Source: Deltaproteobacteria bacterium
Lineage (GTDB): Bacteria; Desulfobacterota; Anaeroferrophillalia; Anaeroferrophillales; Tharpellaceae
Reading direction: 5' to 3'
Assembly: GCA_013153415.1 (NCBI GenBank)
Contig: JAADEO010000076.1
Location: 1-12,502 of the forward strand
Length of the DNA: 12,502 bases
The position numbers were made by a program, and so were the translations under genes. Shown here in pieces: positions 12,500 to 12,502 of the stretch. The notes below the pieces were generated by a model. It did no database searches and was not told the origin of the DNA. It saw only the letters and a list, made by a program, of their open reading frames with translations. The stretch's first letter is position 1. Each line of letters begins with the position of its first letter.

Positions 12500-12502
12500 A
12501 TG
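12500..12502 (+). CDS. Start codon of the next operon gene, probably nuoL (truncated by the window)
   Basis: The final three bases are ATG, preceded by GGAGG (12476-12480) and GAGGT (12484-12488). In the usual order nuoL follows nuoK. Only the start codon is visible, so the identity rests on gene order alone. Confidence 0.4.

Overview
The window reads as a chromosomal segment of an anaerobic bacterium, most likely a deltaproteobacterium in the broad sense (Desulfobacterota: sulfate- or metal-reducer type). This is inferred from gene content: the oxygen-independent thiamine enzyme ThiH, an electron-bifurcating NfnAB-type transhydrogenase, and a complex I operon that lacks the NADH-oxidising NuoEFG module. 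The species cannot be named from the sequence.

Layout. (1) 1-1530: the 3' end of thiG and a complete thiH, which make the thiazole half of thiamine. (2) 1531-2381: a small lipoprotein gene preceded by a candidate promoter and a GC hairpin, and closed by a strong bidirectional terminator. (3) 2388-2885, minus strand: a tRNA-Leu(GAG) with its own promoter and terminator, then a 58-residue YjfB-like putative motility protein behind a good match to a flagellar sigma-28 promoter. (4) 2978-4692, plus strand: an orphan beta-class DNA methyltransferase, a CACGAA-type inverted repeat, and an EI24/CysZ-like membrane protein. (5) 4704-7152: nfnA-nfnB, translationally coupled, behind a promoter region carrying a perfect 12-bp palindrome, and ended by a perfect intrinsic terminator. 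(6) 7171-7296: a possible one-helix microprotein. (7) 7315-12502: nuoABCDHIJK and the first codon of the next gene (probably nuoL), with overlapping or near-overlapping reading frames apart from a 51-bp D-H gap.

How the genes work together. NfnAB interconverts NADPH, NADH and reduced ferredoxin. The Nuo genes encode the quinone-reducing Q module and the proton-pumping membrane arm, but nothing is inserted between nuoD and nuoH, where nuoE, nuoF and nuoG normally lie. The complex therefore probably accepts electrons from something other than NADH, reduced ferredoxin being the simplest candidate. NfnAB next door is a plausible partner in the ferredoxin economy, but the terminator between the two makes them separate transcription units.

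No mobile element, phage, CRISPR or defence island is visible. Most of the window is ordinary housekeeping and energy metabolism. The points most worth a second look are the EFG-less complex I with an altered quinone-site residue in NuoD, the sigma-28-like promoter in front of the tiny YjfB-like gene, and the palindromic operator candidate before nfnA.
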